A DNA stretch of 64,000 nt from Clostridium saccharobutylicum DSM 13864 (GCF_000473995.1 NC_022571.1:2511416-2575415); one strand, 5' to 3'. Numbered from the stretch's first letter, positions 45,559-55,941 are shown. The notes: generated by a model not told the origin, from the sequence alone. Numbers and translations are program-made.

Positions 45559-46840
45559 TTATTCTTTGTGTTTTACTGGATCGAGTTTTGCTAATATAGC
45601 AAAAATAGAACCTAAAATACATATACCTGCACATATCCATAGTGCATAACCATATGCAACTGCATTACTAGCACCAGCTTTTAATCCAGCATCAACGACA
45701 AAGCCAGTTATAGTTGGTGCAAGTATTCCTGAAATAGATCCTAAAATTCCCGCAATACCGGAATAAACACCTGCAAGTGTTGGACAAATAGATGGTGCTA
45801 CTGAAAAATATCCACTCATAGTCAAACAAAGAAATCCATAAGATAATGATACAGATGCAATAACAAGTGTTGGATTAGTAAAATTAGCACCTAGGAAAAT
45901 AAGAACTGCAGCTCCAATCATACCAACTATCTGTACTAATTTACGTCCTATTTTATCTCCAAATTTATTAGAAGCTGCATCAGAAACAAAACCACCTATA
46001 AAATAAGTAAAGAAACCTACAATAAAAGGAGTGGCCTCCTGCACTTATTTTCATACCACGTCCAATAGCAAAATAATTTGGAAGCCATGTAGTACAGAAG
46101 AAATACATATAAGTTGCACATGCATAAGATAAACACATTAACCATACAGAAGAACTTCTCAAAACATCAGATTTGGTGATATTTGAATTTGTTATTAATA
46201 ACTGCTTTTGTTGTTTTTGAGCAATATAATCAAGTTCTGCTTTATTAACTTTTTTATGATCCGAAGGATTTGATTTACCAACTAATGCCCAAATAATACA
46301 CCATATTGGGAAGAATACTGCATATAAATAAAATAACTTTTTCCACCCAATAATAGGCAATAAAGCTGCTGCTACATACATATTAATTGCTGAACCTAAT
46401 GGGCATCCTGCTTGTACTAATCCACATGCAATTCCAGATTCTTTTTTGGGAATCCATCTTCCTAAGTTTGACATTGCACCAGGAACAATACATCCTTGTG
46501 CAACACCTTCAAGAGCACGAATAAAAATCATAGATCCAATAGAAATCCCAATAATAGGTGTTAATAATGTAAATAACCCTGAAAGCAACAAACTAACAAT
46601 AAGTACCTTAGTAGCGCCATACTTATCAGCAATAGCACCAGATGGTATCATAGTAATCATATATCCAATAAAAAATGCAGTAGAAGCATATCCAAACTGT
46701 GTAGAGCTCCATCCATATTGCTGCATAATATCAGATCCAGATACAGAAAATACGGTTCTACCTAGAAACATTACCATATAAGAAAGTGCCAATACAACAG
46801 CTACTGCCCATCGTATATTGGTTTTTTTTATATTAGTCAT
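45559..46840 (-). pseudogene. MFS transporter, anion:cation symporter-type, frameshifted
   Basis: Two overlapping frames together make one 12-helix major facilitator. The N-terminal 265 or so codons (VVLALSYMVMFLGRTVFS, YGWSSTQFGYASTAFFIGYMITMIPSGAIADKYG, LEGVAQGCIVPGAMSNLGRW) run out of frame at 46025-46035; the C-terminal frame resumes with EATPFIVGFFTYFIGGFVSD. Adding one base to the GGAGG run restores ISAGEATPF. The family (ACS-type) carries organic anions. It is divergent from the LysR gene and beside the enoyl-CoA reduction cluster, so it probably imported that pathway's substrate. True inactivation or sequencing error cannot be told apart. Confidence 0.85.
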
Positions 46841-46885
46841 AAAAAATCCTCCTAAAATTATTCTTTATACTTATGGAAAATATAT

Positions 46886-46911
46886 ACAATTAATGTTAAA
46901 ATATATATTGT
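46886..46911. promoter_or_regulatory. Inverted repeat in the MFS-LysR divergent region
   Basis: ACAAT at 46886-46890 and ATTGT at 46907-46911 flank an AT-rich centre in the 98-bp divergent region. A LysR regulator binding there would control both itself and the transporter. Weak evidence. Confidence 0.3.
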
Positions 46912-46938
46912 TTAACATAGTTTACATGGAGGTGTCCC

Positions 46939-47830
46939 ATGAATTTAAATCAATTGTACTACTTTAAAAAATTGGCTCAATTACAGCATTTTACTCAAGC
47001 GGCCAAAGAATTATATATAACCCAACCAACTTTAAGTGGTTCTATTTCTTCTTTAGAAGAAGAACTTGGAGTTGAACTATTCCGTAAAGATGGACGAAAC
47101 ATGAAATTAACAAAATACGGAACAGACTTCTATAAGTACGTCAGTACAGCTATAAATGAACTTGAAAAAGGAATTGAAGTAACCAAAGAAAAATGTGGCG
47201 CTTTAGCAGGAGTGATTGATATAGGATGTGTTCCCACACTTTTGTGGAGATTTTCTACCTATGGTAATCAAGAGATACTTAAAAACTGTAAATTCCAAAA
47301 CCAAATTTAATATTTTTACTGGTATGACTTTAGAAATTATAGAAGGTATAAAATCTGATAAATATGATATCGGTTTCTGCTCTCTTTTAGAAAATGAGAC
47401 TAATCTCGAATTTATTCCAATTCTGACTCAGGAATTAGTTCTTGTCGTTAATAAACAACATCCGCTAGCAAAAGAAAAACTTATCCATATTAAAGATATC
47501 CAAGGTTATTCACTAATTACCTATCGAGAAACACTACCTATTGGAAAAACTATTATGAAAATTCTAAAAGCAGATGGACTAAATGCAGATTATTCTTTTG
47601 ATGACGAAGTTACTCTTGGTGGAATGGTATCTTCAATGGACGTAGTTGCTATTGCTGCTCGTACGTCTTTTTTACGTCAGTTTAATAATTTAAAGCTTAT
47701 TAAACTTGATATACCGTCTAACTCACGTATTATATATATGTGTTATAGGAAAAACACTTATCACACTAGGCCTGTGGAAATATTTATAGACTATATAATG
47801 CAAATGCAAAAGCTTAAGACTTCCAATTAG
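46939..47830 (+). pseudogene. LysR-family regulator, frameshifted
   Basis: The N-terminal frame has the LysR helix-turn-helix (LNQLYYFKKLAQLQHFTQAAKELYITQPTLSGSISSLEEELGVELFRKDGR) and ends early; the second frame, from about 47240, continues the substrate-binding domain (FLPMVIKRYLKTVNSKTKFNIFTGM, FIPILTQELVLVVNKQHPLA). One extra T in CTTTTGTGG explains the shift: CTT-TGT-GGA would give VPTLCGDFLP. GGAGGTG precedes the ATG. Probably the regulator of the adjacent MFS gene and enoyl-CoA operon. Its 3' end overlaps the opposing desulforedoxin-like gene by 17 bp. Confidence 0.88.
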
Positions 47831-48341
47831 AATGCATCCTTTCTAGTGAAATTTTAACTAATTCATTTTCTTTTATGTGTACATAAATTTCAAATCCCCT
47901 TTTACATAGAAATATACATTCTAGACAGGGATTTTCATCGCAGTACACATAAGCATCTTCATCAGCCAAAGCAAATATAAAGGATGCTTTTTTAGGGTTT
48001 GTTACATACTTTATTTGACCGCCTGTAAATGTCTTAAGATAAATCCATTCAACTGAAACATTTTCTTTTTTTATTTTCCAGAATACTTCTACTGCATTTT
48101 CATTATATCCTCCTGTGATTTTATAATCGATTAAAATTTCATCGGAAACTTCTGAAGGAGTCTTTTCCTGTAATTTATTCATTTTTTCATTACAACACAT
48201 TGGAATAGCTTCTTTTTTTAAGCTTAAAGATTGGTAAACGCTTCTACAATGCTTGCAATAATAAAATGTTACATTAGGGCATACAACCTTGGGTTTTTTA
48301 GTTTCTTTTGATCTTCTTGGAGCAAATTCTTGTTGTTTCAC
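47814..48341 (-). CDS. Protein with desulforedoxin-like Fe(Cys)4 motif
   Basis: A 175-residue protein. Cys29, Cys32, Cys49 and Cys50 (YYCKHCRSV and PMCCNEKM) reproduce the CxxC...CC pattern of desulforedoxin and the N-terminal domain of desulfoferrodoxin, so a rubredoxin-like iron centre is likely. The C-terminal ~110 residues (EVFWKIKKENVSVEWIYLKTFTGGQIKYV) recall the Ig-like superoxide-reductase fold but lack an evident set of four His ligands. It starts at GTG 48341, overlapping the ligase stop by 4 bp, and is the last gene of the enoyl-CoA operon. A redox or metal role in that pathway is inference. Confidence 0.7.
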   Translation of the reverse strand: MKQQEFAPRRSKETKKPKVVCPNVTFYYCKHCRSVYQSLSLKKEAIPMCCNEKMNKLQEKTPSEVSDEILIDYKITGGYNENAVEVFWKIKKENVSVEWIYLKTFTGGQIKYVTNPKKASFIFALADEDAYVYCDENPCLECIFLCKRGFEIYVHIKENELVKISLERMHSNWKS

Positions 48342-49980
48342 ACCAATTCCTCCTGCATTTTCATTCGAACTTTTAAATCTTCTAACAATATGTTTTTTTT
48401 CACTTTTCCACTATCAGTTCTTGGAATTTCTTTAATAATTTCTAATCGTTCAGGCCAATATCGTTTAGGAACTTTTTTTTGTTCCATATATTTCAAAAGC
48501 TTATTTAAATCTAAAGATTCTATTCCTTCTTTTAATACAACATAAGCACAAATTCGCTCACCAAGACGTTCGTCTGGCATTCCAATTACAGCTTCATCTT
48601 GAATAGCAGGAAATTTAGCAATATAACTCCTTATATCATTTGAATTTAGATTCTCTCCACCTCTAATTATTATATCCTTTTTTCGTCCAACAACAGCTAT
48701 GTTTCCGTTTTCATCCATAACACAAAAATCTCCACTATAAAACCAACCTTCATCATCTAATGCTTTATAAGTAGAGGTTTTATCATTTATATAACCTACA
48801 AATACGTTAGGTCCCCTTGATGCTTCTTCTCCAATTGTTCCTGGCGGAACTTTTTTTCTATGCTCATCCACAATACGAACTTCTACGCCTTTCATTGCTT
48901 GTCCAGAAGTACATCCAATTAATTCTACAGCTTCATCTGGTCGTACAAATATATGAGGAACACTTTCTGTAGCTCCATAAACTTCACATAATTTAATTCC
49001 ATATTCATAAGCTTTTCTAATCATATCTCTAAGAATCATAGCTCCACCACAAAGATAAAATTTCAACGAATTCAAACGCACGTTTTCTTGTTCCATGACT
49101 TTTAAGATATCATAAATAAAAGGAGTAGAACCCATTGAATAAGTACATTTTTCTGAATTCATAAGATTAATTGCTTCTTTACTCTTAAATTTACTTTGTA
49201 AAACGACTTTTGCACCCAGAAACATAGGAGCAATTATTCCATGATGAAAGCCAGTAGCATGATTTAATGGAGCTGGCATAAAAATTATATCCTCTTTTGT
49301 AAGTTCTAGTTCATTATTAAAATTACTCTCACTAAATATTATATTATTATGTGTAAGCATAACACCTTTTGTGCCTCCACAAGTTCCAGAAGTATAGAGG
49401 ACAGCTGCAATATCGTTGCTGTCCACATTGGTATTATATTTTAGCGGAGAATATTTTAAAAGAATTTCGCTTAAAACATTATAGTTACCTTTTTTTCTTT
49501 AAGTTTATCAACTAATATAATAGTTTTTAATTTTTTTACATTCTTCTTAATTGATGAAATCACTTCTTCATAATTAGTGTTATGATACAATGTAGGGCAA
49601 ATATAAAGTTTACTTTCAGTCTGATTTAAAAGCTTAGAAACTTCTTCTGGATTATAACACATACCAATAGGGTTAATTATAGCTCCTAACTTTATACATG
49701 CAACAGTTAGAAAAATAAATTCGCTCCATACAGGTAGCTGAAAAGATACTATATCTAATGGTTTAATTCCTATTTCCACAAAATAAGAAGCTATGGCTCC
49801 AGCTTTTTCATCCACTTCTTTATAAGTATACCTGTTTCCAATATCATCTACTATATATTCACGATTTCCATGCTTTTTTACACATTCATTCCAGTAATCT
49901 ATAAGAGTTTTCTTTCCCCAATAGCCCATTTCTTCATATATTTTTTTTTGATTATCATTTATTTTTACTTCACCTAACAT
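48338..49980 (-). pseudogene. Acyl-CoA ligase (AMP-forming), frameshifted
   Basis: Two frames form one ~547-residue CaiC/CarB-like CoA ligase. The 5' frame (49471-49980) encodes YIVDDIGNRYTYKEVDEKAGAIASYF and ends after LKEKK; the 3' frame begins with the AMP-binding motif LYTSGTCGGTKGVMLTHNN and has GWFYSGDFCVMDENGNIAVVGRKKDIIIRGGENL and the C-terminal lysine region PRTDSGKVKKN. Changing the A7 run near 49491-49500 to A8 joins them as LKEKKGNYNVLSEILLKYSP. It would activate a carboxylate to its CoA ester for the neighbouring dehydrogenases. Error or real loss is undetermined. Confidence 0.87.
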
Positions 49981-50018
49981 ATTTTTTCTCCCTTATAAAA
50001 AGAATATAGCTAGAGTAT

Positions 50019-51035
50019 TTATTCATATATATTCTTTGCCGAGCGAATTTCTTTAATAATTTCTGGAATTATTTCAAATATATCTCCTACTAGTCCATAA
50101 TCTGCAACTTCAAAAATAGGTGCTGATGGGTCTTTGTTGATTGCAATTATAGTATCTGAAGAGCTCATTCCAGCTAGATGTTGTACTGCACCTGAAATTC
50201 CACAGGCAATATATATTTTGGGTGTAACAGTCTTTCCAGTCTGTCCTACTTGTTTAGATTGAGGCATCCATCCAGCATCTACAGCTGCTCTTGAAGCGCC
50301 AACAGTTCCACCTAATACATCTGCTAGTTCATTAAGTATTTTAAAGTTTTCTGCATTCTTCATTCCTCTTCCGCCAGATACGATGTATTCTGCTTCTTCT
50401 AACTTAATTCCAGATTCTTCTGTTGATTTAATAAAATCAACTACTTTTGTAAGAATATCATTTGTGTCCATTCTTATGTTTTCTTCTATAATTTGAGCAT
50501 TATTATTTACATTTTTTTCTGGTTTCTTAAAAGCACCAGGTCTTACAGTCCCCATTTGTGGTCGTGTATCACTACAAAGGATTTGAGCATAAAGATTACC
50601 ACCGAAAGCTGGTCTTTCCCATACAACATTTTTAGTATCTGTTTCTACACTTAAAGCAGTACAATCTGCTGTTAAGCCAGTTCTTAGACTAACTGCTATT
50701 TTAGATCCAAGCTCTCTTCCTTTGATAGTAGCACCTATCAAAATAGTATTTGGATTATATTTTTCACATAACTTTAAAAAGGCATTACCATATGCATCTG
50801 AAGAATAATTGGAATATTCCTCTCCTTGTACTACATAAATTTTATCTGCACCATAATAATTAGCTTCTTTAACTGCATTTTTTATATTATTTCCAATTAC
50901 TACAGCGCATAATTTTTGATTTAAACCATCTGCTAATTTTCTTCCTTGACCAAGTAACTCAAATCCAACATCTTTTGGCTGTCCTTGAAAGCATTCAATA
51001 AATACCCACACATCTTTGTATTGTTCAAAATTCAT
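50019..51035 (-). CDS. etfA: Electron transfer flavoprotein alpha subunit
   Basis: FAD-binding subunit (338 residues) of the Etf serving the adjacent acyl-CoA dehydrogenases. C-terminal motifs are [69 protein letters not shown] and [19 protein letters not shown]. There is no N-terminal ferredoxin domain, unlike CarE-type subunits. It follows etfB by 15 bp. Resembles FixB/CaiE-type partners of enoyl-CoA reductases. Confidence 0.93.
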   Translation of the reverse strand: MNFEQYKDVWVFIECFQGQPKDVGFELLGQGRKLADGLNQKLCAVVIGNNIKNAVKEANYYGADKIYVVQGEEYSNYSSDAYGNAFLKLCEKYNPNTILIGATIKGRELGSKIAVSLRTGLTADCTALSVETDTKNVVWERPAFGGNLYAQILCSDTRPQMGTVRPGAFKKPEKNVNNNAQIIEENIRMDTNDILTKVVDFIKSTEESGIKLEEAEYIVSGGRGMKNAENFKILNELADVLGGTVGASRAAVDAGWMPQSKQVGQTGKTVTPKIYIACGISGAVQHLAGMSSSDTIIAINKDPSAPIFEVADYGLVGDIFEIIPEIIKEIRSAKNIYE

Positions 51036-51050
51036 GATTAAAAGCCTCCC

Positions 51051-51839
51051 TTATAACAATTTTGCTTCTAATAGTTTGCAAACTAAGTTTTTAGCTGTTT
51101 CTTTAGGATTTTTAACTTCTATTATTTCACCACTTGCCTGACGTTTTGGAGTGAAGGTTGCTTTTACTCTTGTTGGTGAACCTTTAAGTCCAATCTTTGT
51201 GATATCGGTATCTGGCATATCTGATAAATTAATTTCTTTAATTTCAGCTTTCAAAGAGTCAATTTTTCTTTTAATTGTCGCATATCTTGGCTTGTTACTT
51301 TCTTTAGTTATAGTGCAAAGAACAGGTAATTTTGCTTCAACTACTTCAATACCTTCCTCAATCTGACGCTTTACAATACATTTATCGCCTTCCATTTTAA
51401 TATCCAATACATGGCTTAATCTATTAATATTTAAATGCTCTGCAATACTTGAACCAGTTTGTCTAGTATCTCCATCAATTGCTTGTTTGCCTACCAAAAT
51501 AAAATCGAATGTTCCAATCTTTTGAATTGCTTTAGATAAAATGTAACTCGTTGCATAAGTATCAGATCCACCAAAAGCTCTATCTGTAATTAGATATGCT
51601 TTATCTGCTCCTAAAGAAAGAGCTTCTCTTAAGACTGCTTTTGCATTATTAGGCCCCATGGAAATTGCAGTTACTGTACCACCATATTGATCTTTTAATC
51701 TGAGTGCCTGTTCTAAAGCATTTTTATCAAATGGATTTAATATACTTGGAACTCCATTACGAATTAATGTATTCTTTACTGGATCAATTTTAATCTCTGT
51801 TGTATCTGGAACCTGTTTTATGCAAACAACTATATTCAT
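51051..51839 (-). CDS. etfB: Electron transfer flavoprotein beta subunit
   Basis: A 262-residue EtfB/FixA-type protein: VVCIKQVPDTTEIKIDPVKNTLIRNGVPSILNPFDKNALEQALRLKD, ISMGPNNAKAVLREALSLGADKAYLITD, KQAIDGDTRQTGSSIAEHL and a C-terminal TPTRVKATFTPKRQ-like tail (GSPTRVKATFTPKRQ). EtfB/EtfA with acyl-CoA dehydrogenase can in clostridia bifurcate electrons between ferredoxin and an enoyl-CoA; whether this pair does is not shown by sequence inspection. It lies 12 bp downstream of the dehydrogenase gene. Confidence 0.93.
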   Translation of the reverse strand: MNIVVCIKQVPDTTEIKIDPVKNTLIRNGVPSILNPFDKNALEQALRLKDQYGGTVTAISMGPNNAKAVLREALSLGADKAYLITDRAFGGSDTYATSYILSKAIQKIGTFDFILVGKQAIDGDTRQTGSSIAEHLNINRLSHVLDIKMEGDKCIVKRQIEEGIEVVEAKLPVLCTITKESNKPRYATIKRKIDSLKAEIKEINLSDMPDTDITKIGLKGSPTRVKATFTPKRQASGEIIEVKNPKETAKNLVCKLLEAKLL

Positions 51840-51851
51840 TTTGTCTCCCCC

Positions 51852-52994
51852 TTACTTATATTCCTTTTCTAAAACACTAGCTATTGTCATTCTTTGAATT
51901 TGATTAGTGCCTTCAAAAATTTGGAATACCTTGCAGTCTCTCATAAGTTTTTCAACTGGATATTCCTTACTGTATCCATAGCCACCAAAAATCTGAACTG
52001 CATTAGATGTTACTTCTTGCGCACAGTCTGATACAAAAGCTTTAGTTATTGAACCTTCTTTACGAACTAAATCTCCCTTATCCATTAATTTCATTGTATT
52101 ATTTACAAGAACCCTTGAAGCCTCTGTTTTAATTGCCATATCAGCCAACATTTGCTGTACCATTTGGAATTTAATCAAAGGCTTATCAAATTGTTTTCTT
52201 TCTTTTGAATATTTTACTGATTCATCTAGAGCTCTTTGCATAATACCTACTGCCAAAGTTGCTACAAATGCTCTTGATAAATTTAATGCATTTAAAGCTA
52301 GCTTAAATCCAGATCCTTCAGCTCCAATCATATTAGATGCTGGAACTCTTACATCTTGAAAAGTAACATCTGTAGTATTAGATAAACGAAGTCCCATTTT
52401 ATTTTCATGTTTTCCAATTGTAATTCCAGGTGAATTTGCATCTATAATAAATGCAGAAATTCCATTATGTCCAGCTTCTTTTTGAGTTTTAAAGAAACCT
52501 ACAATTAAAGAAGCTAATGCACCATTAGTAATAAAAGTTTTTGTTGCATTTAAAATATAATCCTCACCATCTTTAACAGCAGTACCTCTCATTGCAGCAG
52601 GATCAGATCCTGCATTTGGTTCTGTAAGAGCAAAACCTGCAAAATTACCTTTTCCAATAACATCTGCAAAATATTTGCCCTGTTTTTTAGTGCCTGAAAG
52701 AATTACATTTCTTAATGCAACAAATGTGGTAACAAAACTAATTGCATAACCAGCATCTACTTTTGCTAATTCCTCAAAAATCATAGCTGTAGTTTCATAG
52801 CTTAAACCAGTTCCACCGTATTCTTCAGGTATTTCAAGCATATGAAGCCCCATATCAAAAGCACATTTAAATAATTCTCTTGGACATTCACCTTTTTCGT
52901 CTGATTCCTGAACATATGGCTTAATTTCATTTTCTGCCATTTCTTTTACCATAGCAATTAGTTCCTTTTGCTCGTTTGTGTATATTAAGCTCAT
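51852..52994 (-). CDS. Acyl-CoA dehydrogenase (short-chain/enoyl-CoA reductase type)
   Basis: A 380-residue flavoprotein of the butyryl-CoA dehydrogenase type: N-terminal helical domain, FAD-binding FALTEPNAGSDPAAMRGTAVKDGEDYILNATKTFITNGA, and C-terminal YSKEYPVEKLMRDCKVFQIFEGTNQIQR with catalytic base Glu361. Its place between CoA-transferase and etfBA genes points to reduction of an enoyl-CoA made from an imported acid. One of two different dehydrogenases in the operon. Confidence 0.92.
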   Translation of the reverse strand: MSLIYTNEQKELIAMVKEMAENEIKPYVQESDEKGECPRELFKCAFDMGLHMLEIPEEYGGTGLSYETTAMIFEELAKVDAGYAISFVTTFVALRNVILSGTKKQGKYFADVIGKGNFAGFALTEPNAGSDPAAMRGTAVKDGEDYILNATKTFITNGALASLIVGFFKTQKEAGHNGISAFIIDANSPGITIGKHENKMGLRLSNTTDVTFQDVRVPASNMIGAEGSGFKLALNALNLSRAFVATLAVGIMQRALDESVKYSKERKQFDKPLIKFQMVQQMLADMAIKTEASRVLVNNTMKLMDKGDLVRKEGSITKAFVSDCAQEVTSNAVQIFGGYGYSKEYPVEKLMRDCKVFQIFEGTNQIQRMTIASVLEKEYK

Positions 52995-53061
52995 TAAAAT
53001 TCCTCCTTCTCATTAATTTTTAATAATTGAAAATAAAATCCTAATATGTTATTTTTTAAAA

Positions 53062-54282
53062 TTAATCAATTAGTTTTAATCCCTCTATGGCGCCCTCTTT
53101 CATGTATAGCTCAATCTCTTCAGCGCTATAATTTAACTGCTTCATAATTTCTTCAGTATGCATGCCTTGTGGTTTACAAGTTTTTAATTTAGGTTTAGGA
53201 AAAGAACCAAATAAAACTGGATTAGTAGGAATCATCCTTTCTCCAGAAGGGTAACCTACTTTTGTCAATATATTATTTGCCCATACCTGTTCATCCTTAT
53301 ATATATCTAATGGCTCATATCCTGCCTCACATGCTAAGTCATTTTCTTTGAGTATCTTCATTAAATCATCTCTATTAATTTTAGATATTGCATAGTCTAA
53401 AATATCTACTACTTCATGATTTAAATTATTAGCATTTACGTAAGCACACTTATTATACTTGGTGTTTCCGACCATATCTTTTCTTCCTAATAAGCTCATA
53501 ATTTTATCAAAATCTCTATCATATTCTGGGCAACACATTACAACCCATTTATTATCTTTTGTTCGATAGCAATTATTAAATGGATTTGGAATTTCTTTTC
53601 TGCTCTTTGGATACTTATTTCCATATTGAGCAGAAATCATTGCAACACTTTGCATAAATACTGCTGTATGGTGAAGACTAACTGTTACCTTATCTCCTTT
53701 TCCAGTCTTTTCTCTGTTATAAAGTGCACCACAAATACCTGATAATAAGCACATTGAAACCTGAAAGTCTCCATATCCATTGCTTGGATTCATTGGTGAA
53801 CCACCTTTATCTACAGTTGTCGCAAGAACTCCTCCTCTTGCCATATAACAAGTTGCGTCAAAGCCAGCGGTATCTTTTTCAGGCCCATTTTCCCCATATC
53901 CTAATACTTGGGCGAAAATAAGCTTAGGAAATTTTTCTTTTAAAGTATTATAGTCCAAACCAAGCTTAACTAATGATTTTGTTCTTGTATTAGTAACAAA
54001 TACATCTGCTTGACCTAATAACTTATACGCTACCTCTAAACCATGTTTTGTCTTCAAATTTATAGTAATAAATCTCTTATTCATATTAGCTACATCAAAA
54101 GCTAAATTTTCATCATTACTATAAGGCATGTTAAATACTGAGCCCTGTTCTCTTGCTGGATCTCCTTTTTTAGATTCTATTTTAATTAATTCAGCTCCCC
54201 ATTCACCCATTACTCTAACAGTAGTAGGTGCTGCTAAATAGGTAGTCAAATCTACTACTTTAATTCCTTTTAAAGGTTCCAT
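53062..54282 (-). CDS. Class III CoA-transferase (CaiB/FldA/BaiF type)
   Basis: A 406-residue family III CoA-transferase that moves CoA from a product acyl-CoA to the incoming acid. It begins MEPLKGIKVVDLTTYLAAPT and has MGEWGAELIKIESKKGDPAREQG, NKRFITINLKTKHG, and the active-site aspartate Asp172 in NGYGDFQVSM. Relatives act on carnitine/crotonobetaine (CaiB), aryl-lactate/aryl-acrylate (FldA) or similar acids; the substrate here is unknown. It recycles CoA once the ligase has primed the cycle. Confidence 0.92.
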   Translation of the reverse strand: MEPLKGIKVVDLTTYLAAPTTVRVMGEWGAELIKIESKKGDPAREQGSVFNMPYSNDENLAFDVANMNKRFITINLKTKHGLEVAYKLLGQADVFVTNTRTKSLVKLGLDYNTLKEKFPKLIFAQVLGYGENGPEKDTAGFDATCYMARGGVLATTVDKGGSPMNPSNGYGDFQVSMCLLSGICGALYNREKTGKGDKVTVSLHHTAVFMQSVAMISAQYGNKYPKSRKEIPNPFNNCYRTKDNKWVVMCCPEYDRDFDKIMSLLGRKDMVGNTKYNKCAYVNANNLNHEVVDILDYAISKINRDDLMKILKENDLACEAGYEPLDIYKDEQVWANNILTKVGYPSGERMIPTNPVLFGSFPKPKLKTCKPQGMHTEEIMKQLNYSAEEIELYMKEGAIEGLKLID

Positions 54283-54313
54283 TTTGATCCTCCCGTTCTT
54301 TGCCTATTTGTAC

Positions 54314-54347
54314 ATATAGCCCTTTGAAAAAATTCAAAAGGCTATAT
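54314..54347. repeat. Intra-operon hairpin
   Basis: ATATAGCCCTTTGAA at 54314-54328 pairs with TTCAAAAGGCTATAT at 54333-54347 except one C/A mismatch, loop of 4 nt. It lies between the upstream dehydrogenase and CoA-transferase genes, without a T-run on the minus strand; likely an mRNA processing or stabilising structure. Confidence 0.55.
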
Positions 54348-54373
54348 ATTATGCTTAAACTATTTTATGTGTT

Positions 54374-55540
54374 TTAATCAATAACTCCGCCACTTGCGAT
54401 TAATTTTCTTGAAACTGTTAATCTTTGAACTGTTCTAGGTCCTTCTTCTAACCACATTGCTCTACAGTCACGATATAATCTTTCAACTGGTCCATAAGGA
54501 TTATCTTCAAAGTATCCAATACCACCAAATATCTCTAAACAGTAATCAGATACTAATTTAACAGTGTTTATGCTATGAAGTTTACACATAGCAGCTTTCA
54601 TTTCGATGTCTTTACCTTCTTCGTAATCCTTTGCAAAATCATAAACCATCATTCTTAATGCATAGATCTCAGTTCCCATATCAGCAATTGTTTGTTGAAT
54701 TGCTTGTCTTTTAATTAATGGCTTACCAAAGGTTACTCTATCTTTTGCTCTTGCAATTGACATTTCTAACATTCTTTGAGCCATACCAAGATTACTTACT
54801 GCAATATGAGCTCTAGATACAGATAAAGAGTGCATTGCAATTTTAAGGCCATCGCCTTCTTTACCAAGTAAATATTTCTTATTAAGTCTCATATTAGTAA
54901 ATCTCAATCCAGCATGTCCAGCTCCACGGCAGCCCATCATATGAGGCATTGGAACAGTTTCATAACCTGGAGTATTAACTGGTACGAAAAATGCAGATAA
55001 TCTTTTATCCTTTGGAGCAGTTGGATTAGTAACAGCTATTACATATGCAAATTCACAACAATCAGTATGTGAAATTAATGTTTTTTCACCATTAAGAATA
55101 TAATCATCGCCATCTTTTACAGCCATTGTATGCAAATCTGCACCTGTGCCACCTGTTTCTTCAGTTAATGCGAAACAAGTAAATATTGTTTTATCGGCAA
55201 ACTTATTCATATATTCATCTTTCAATTCTTTATTTCCAAAATCATCAAGTATTCTCCAGTTCATGTCTGCTGCATAATGAAGATGCATACGCATTCCTCC
55301 TGGACCTCTACTAAACTCTTCTTGTACTTGTAAAATTTCTAATTCATTTAATCCCCATCCGCCATATTTAACTGGTAAACAGCATCTATATAAGTTATTC
55401 TCAATCGCTAATTTAAAAAATTCCTTTGGAAACTTGTTAGTTACCTCAACTTCTTTTTGAATCTCTTCAAAAGGACCTTCTGCTAATTCTCTGATTTGTT
55501 TTAAATACGCCTTAAACTCGGTTTCATTTAATTTTGACAT
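54374..55540 (-). CDS. Acyl-CoA dehydrogenase (CaiA-like)
   Basis: First gene of the operon, 388 residues. It has CFALTEETGGTGADLHTMAVKDGDDYILNGEKTLISHTD in the FAD/substrate region, GCRGAGHAGLRFTNMRL, and C-terminal GGIGYFEDNPYGPVERLYRDCRAMWLEEGPRTVQR, with candidate catalytic Glu366. It is clearly different from the second dehydrogenase at 51852, so the pathway may reduce two substrates or make a heteromeric enzyme. AAGGAGGT precedes the ATG. A weak TATAAT lies about 55 bp upstream. Confidence 0.9.
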   Translation of the reverse strand: MSKLNETEFKAYLKQIRELAEGPFEEIQKEVEVTNKFPKEFFKLAIENNLYRCCLPVKYGGWGLNELEILQVQEEFSRGPGGMRMHLHYAADMNWRILDDFGNKELKDEYMNKFADKTIFTCFALTEETGGTGADLHTMAVKDGDDYILNGEKTLISHTDCCEFAYVIAVTNPTAPKDKRLSAFFVPVNTPGYETVPMPHMMGCRGAGHAGLRFTNMRLNKKYLLGKEGDGLKIAMHSLSVSRAHIAVSNLGMAQRMLEMSIARAKDRVTFGKPLIKRQAIQQTIADMGTEIYALRMMVYDFAKDYEEGKDIEMKAAMCKLHSINTVKLVSDYCLEIFGGIGYFEDNPYGPVERLYRDCRAMWLEEGPRTVQRLTVSRKLIASGGVID

Positions 55541-55709
55541 TTCTTTACCTCCTTGGTATTTTGTTTTATTTCCTTTTACACTTTAATTATATTTAAATCG
55601 TTAACATATTACTAATAGCTATATTTTTACGTTTGTCCCACTTTCCATAGTTTTTTCTTATGAATACCTTTTCCTATTTTGTGAATTTTCTTTATATGTA
55701 CAATAGAAA

Positions 55710-55770
55710 AAGGAGTATCTTAAATTAAAATGTCCTTGATGTAGGTTGCATTTTAATTTAGATACTCCTT
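55710..55770. repeat. Long inverted repeat downstream of adenosine deaminase
   Basis: AAGGAGTATC plus TTAAATTAAAATG (55710-55732) pairs with CATTTTAATTTA plus GATACTCCTT (55749-55770), about 22 bp with one bulged T and a 16-nt loop. It lies between the adenosine deaminase stop and the operon start; no clear T-run follows on either strand. Otherwise 55541-55941 holds only the presumed operon promoter. Confidence 0.6.
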
Positions 55771-55941
55771 GTAATTTTGCTAGATAAATCATCAATTCTT
55801 TATATCAGCTCTTCGTTGAGATTCAAACCTATGAACTTAAAAAATCACTTATATTTCTGAATTTGCAGTAATTTATATGTCTTGATATCAATATTGAACC
55901 ATATAAATTATTAACTTTACTTGTATAATAAATAAAACTAA

